NCBI GenBank assembly: GCA_964519995.1
Contig: CAZFLY010000039.1
Span: 1 to 27,140, forward strand
DNA from: CAZFLY01 sp964519995
GTDB lineage: Bacteria; Planctomycetota; Phycisphaerae; Sedimentisphaerales; Anaerobacaceae
Direction of reading: 5' to 3'
DNA: 27,140 nucleotides
Notes under the pieces: generated by a model
Told to the model about the DNA's origin: nothing
The model's database searches: none
What the model saw: only the letters and a program-made list of their open reading frames with translations
Made by a program: the position numbers and the translations under genes
Shown: positions 24,374 to 27,140 of the stretch, in pieces
Numbering within the stretch: the stretch's first letter is position 1
How the letters are laid out: each line of letters begins with the position of its first letter

Positions 24374-24392
24374 AGAAAAGGAGAATAATACT

Positions 24393-26369
<1,977 letters not shown>

Positions 26370-26392
26370 CGAAACTGTGGTGAAAGATTCAA

Positions 26393-26408
26393 AAAACAAG
26401 CATGTTTT
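26393..26408. repeat. small hairpin between acs and the transporter gene
   Basis: AAAACA and TGTTTT are perfect 6-base arms around the loop AGCA. The stem is AT-rich and is not followed by a strong T-run, so at best it is an attenuating or mRNA-stabilising structure, not a clear terminator. Confidence 0.3.
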
Positions 26409-26450
26409 AAGAGAAATGTCTAATCTTTTTGAGTAAAAAAGGCACAAGTA

Positions 26451-27047
26451 ATGCAAAACACAACATCTGAGAATGCCACCAAAATAAAGGACACAACAGC
26501 CAATCCTGCCCCTCTCGGCTTAATGGGGTTTGGTATGACAACAGTTCTTCTAAACCTGCATAACGCTGGTTTTTTTGAGCTGGGTACAATGATATTAGCC
26601 ATGGGAGTCTTCTACGGAGGTATAGCACAAATTATAGCGGGCATAATGGAGTGGAAGAAAGGTAATACATTCGGAACAACAGCCTTTACTTCCTATGGTC
26701 TTTTCTGGCTTTCTTTAGTCGGTCTAATAATCGCTCCCAAGATTGGACTCGGAAACGCTCCGCAAAATTCAGCTATGGTAGCGTACCTGTTTATATGGGG
26801 AGTATTTACTTCAGTTATGTTCATTGGCACACTCAAACTTAACAAAGCTCTACAATTCATATTCGCCTCATTAGCTCTATTATTCTTTCTGTTGGCACTT
26901 GGTGATCTTACAGGCAATCCCGAAATAAAACGCATTGCAGGTTATGAGGGGATTATCTGTGGGTCTTCAGCAATATATACTGCTTTAGCTCAAGTGCTCA
27001 ATGAAGTATATGGAAGGATCATAGCTCCTCTTGGTTTTGCCAAGTAA
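26451..27047 (+). CDS. satP: acetate uptake transporter (SatP/YaaH, GPR1/FUN34 family)
   Basis: A 198-residue inner-membrane protein with six spans. The family hallmark NPAPLGLMGFGM (from residue 18) opens the first span, followed by LHNAGFFELGTMILAMGVFYGGIAQIIAGIMEW, a block typical of SatP-type acetate/succinate-proton symporters that assemble as hexamers. It stands 81 bases after acs on the same strand, so uptake and activation of acetate are probably expressed together. AAGG lies about 9 bases before the ATG. The closeness to acs supports acetate as a substrate. Confidence 0.92.
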   Translation: MQNTTSENATKIKDTTANPAPLGLMGFGMTTVLLNLHNAGFFELGTMILAMGVFYGGIAQIIAGIMEWKKGNTFGTTAFTSYGLFWLSLVGLIIAPKIGLGNAPQNSAMVAYLFIWGVFTSVMFIGTLKLNKALQFIFASLALLFFLLALGDLTGNPEIKRIAGYEGIICGSSAIYTALAQVLNEVYGRIIAPLGFAK

Positions 27048-27056
27048 AATTTACAA

Positions 27057-27140
27057 TCAGGAAAAGTTAGACAGGTCTTGCCCAAGAATATCTCTCTTCA
27101 GCCCATTTTTCATCTGTGACCATGCGAGGTCAAAGCCCAT
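27057..27140 (-). CDS. possible C-terminal fragment of a gene running off the right edge
   Basis: On the minus strand an open frame enters from the window edge and ends at TGA (27059-27057), coding GFDLAWSQMKNGLKRDILG and eight further residues. The amphipathic, protein-like composition and the convergent position just after satP make it a plausible gene end. The stretch is too short to name a family. Confidence 0.3.
   Translation of the reverse strand: MGFDLAWSQMKNGLKRDILGQDLSNFS

Larger units (their letters stand above)
24079..24392. other. long AT-rich intergenic region between yebC and acs
   Basis: These 314 bases contain no gene. They carry the acs promoter (24208-24236), a leader of about 150 bases, a 10-base direct repeat, and on the minus side a TATAAT (24130-24125) that may serve yebC. 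TTGAG (24306-24310) is inverted as CTCAA (24322-24326). Leader folding into a regulatory RNA is possible, but I recognise no known class. Confidence 0.5.

Overview
The window looks like a piece of a chromosome from a Planctomycetota bacterium, most likely class Phycisphaerae (Sedimentisphaerales-like). The lineage call is an inference from three things: a secreted protein ending in the DxNxDGxVDxxDLAxLAxSWL dockerin-like motif common in that group, a short pseudopilin with an FTLIELLVVVAIISLL-type N-terminus, and planctomycete-style forms of signal peptidase I and of a SurA/PpiD-like protein. Base composition is moderate (mid-40s % GC by eye) and coding density is high. I see no rRNA, tRNA, CRISPR array, transposase or prophage gene.

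Layout. Left edge, minus strand (1-1765): a compact three-gene module encoding a STAS-like/GHKL ATPase protein, a DUF4325 STAS-like protein and a PIN-domain nuclease. It resembles a partner-switching pair wired to a toxin-like RNase and is the best candidate here for an undescribed system. It is followed by xseA (minus). Between xseA and the next block lies a divergent promoter region. The plus-strand block 3555-7763 then runs: secreted OB-fold/dockerin protein, pseudopilin, and a ZnuA/ZnuC/ZnuB-type metal ABC transporter whose binding protein is cysteine-rich with altered ligands. Next come comM (Mg-chelatase-like ATPase), an orphan anti-anti-sigma STAS protein and rnc (RNase III).

Middle. 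A minus-strand operon (11028-13907) encodes a SurA/PpiD-like membrane-anchored protein and two small membrane proteins. Divergent from it are hemL (C5-pathway tetrapyrrole synthesis) and a GT-C-like multi-spanning membrane protein. A convergent minus gene encodes an unusually large signal peptidase I with a zinc-ribbon insert and a second, roughly 230-residue insert.

Right. A plus-strand run holds a DUF4416 protein, a WecA/MraY-family phosphoglycosyl transferase and an O-antigen ligase/polymerase-like protein with a C-terminal TPR region, together suggesting lipid-linked glycan initiation and polymerisation. YebC/TACO1 lies convergent to these. The window ends with an acetate module: acetyl-CoA synthetase (acs) behind a strong sigma70-type promoter and a 150-base leader, then a SatP/YaaH acetate transporter. 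A possible C-terminal fragment of a minus-strand gene touches the right edge.
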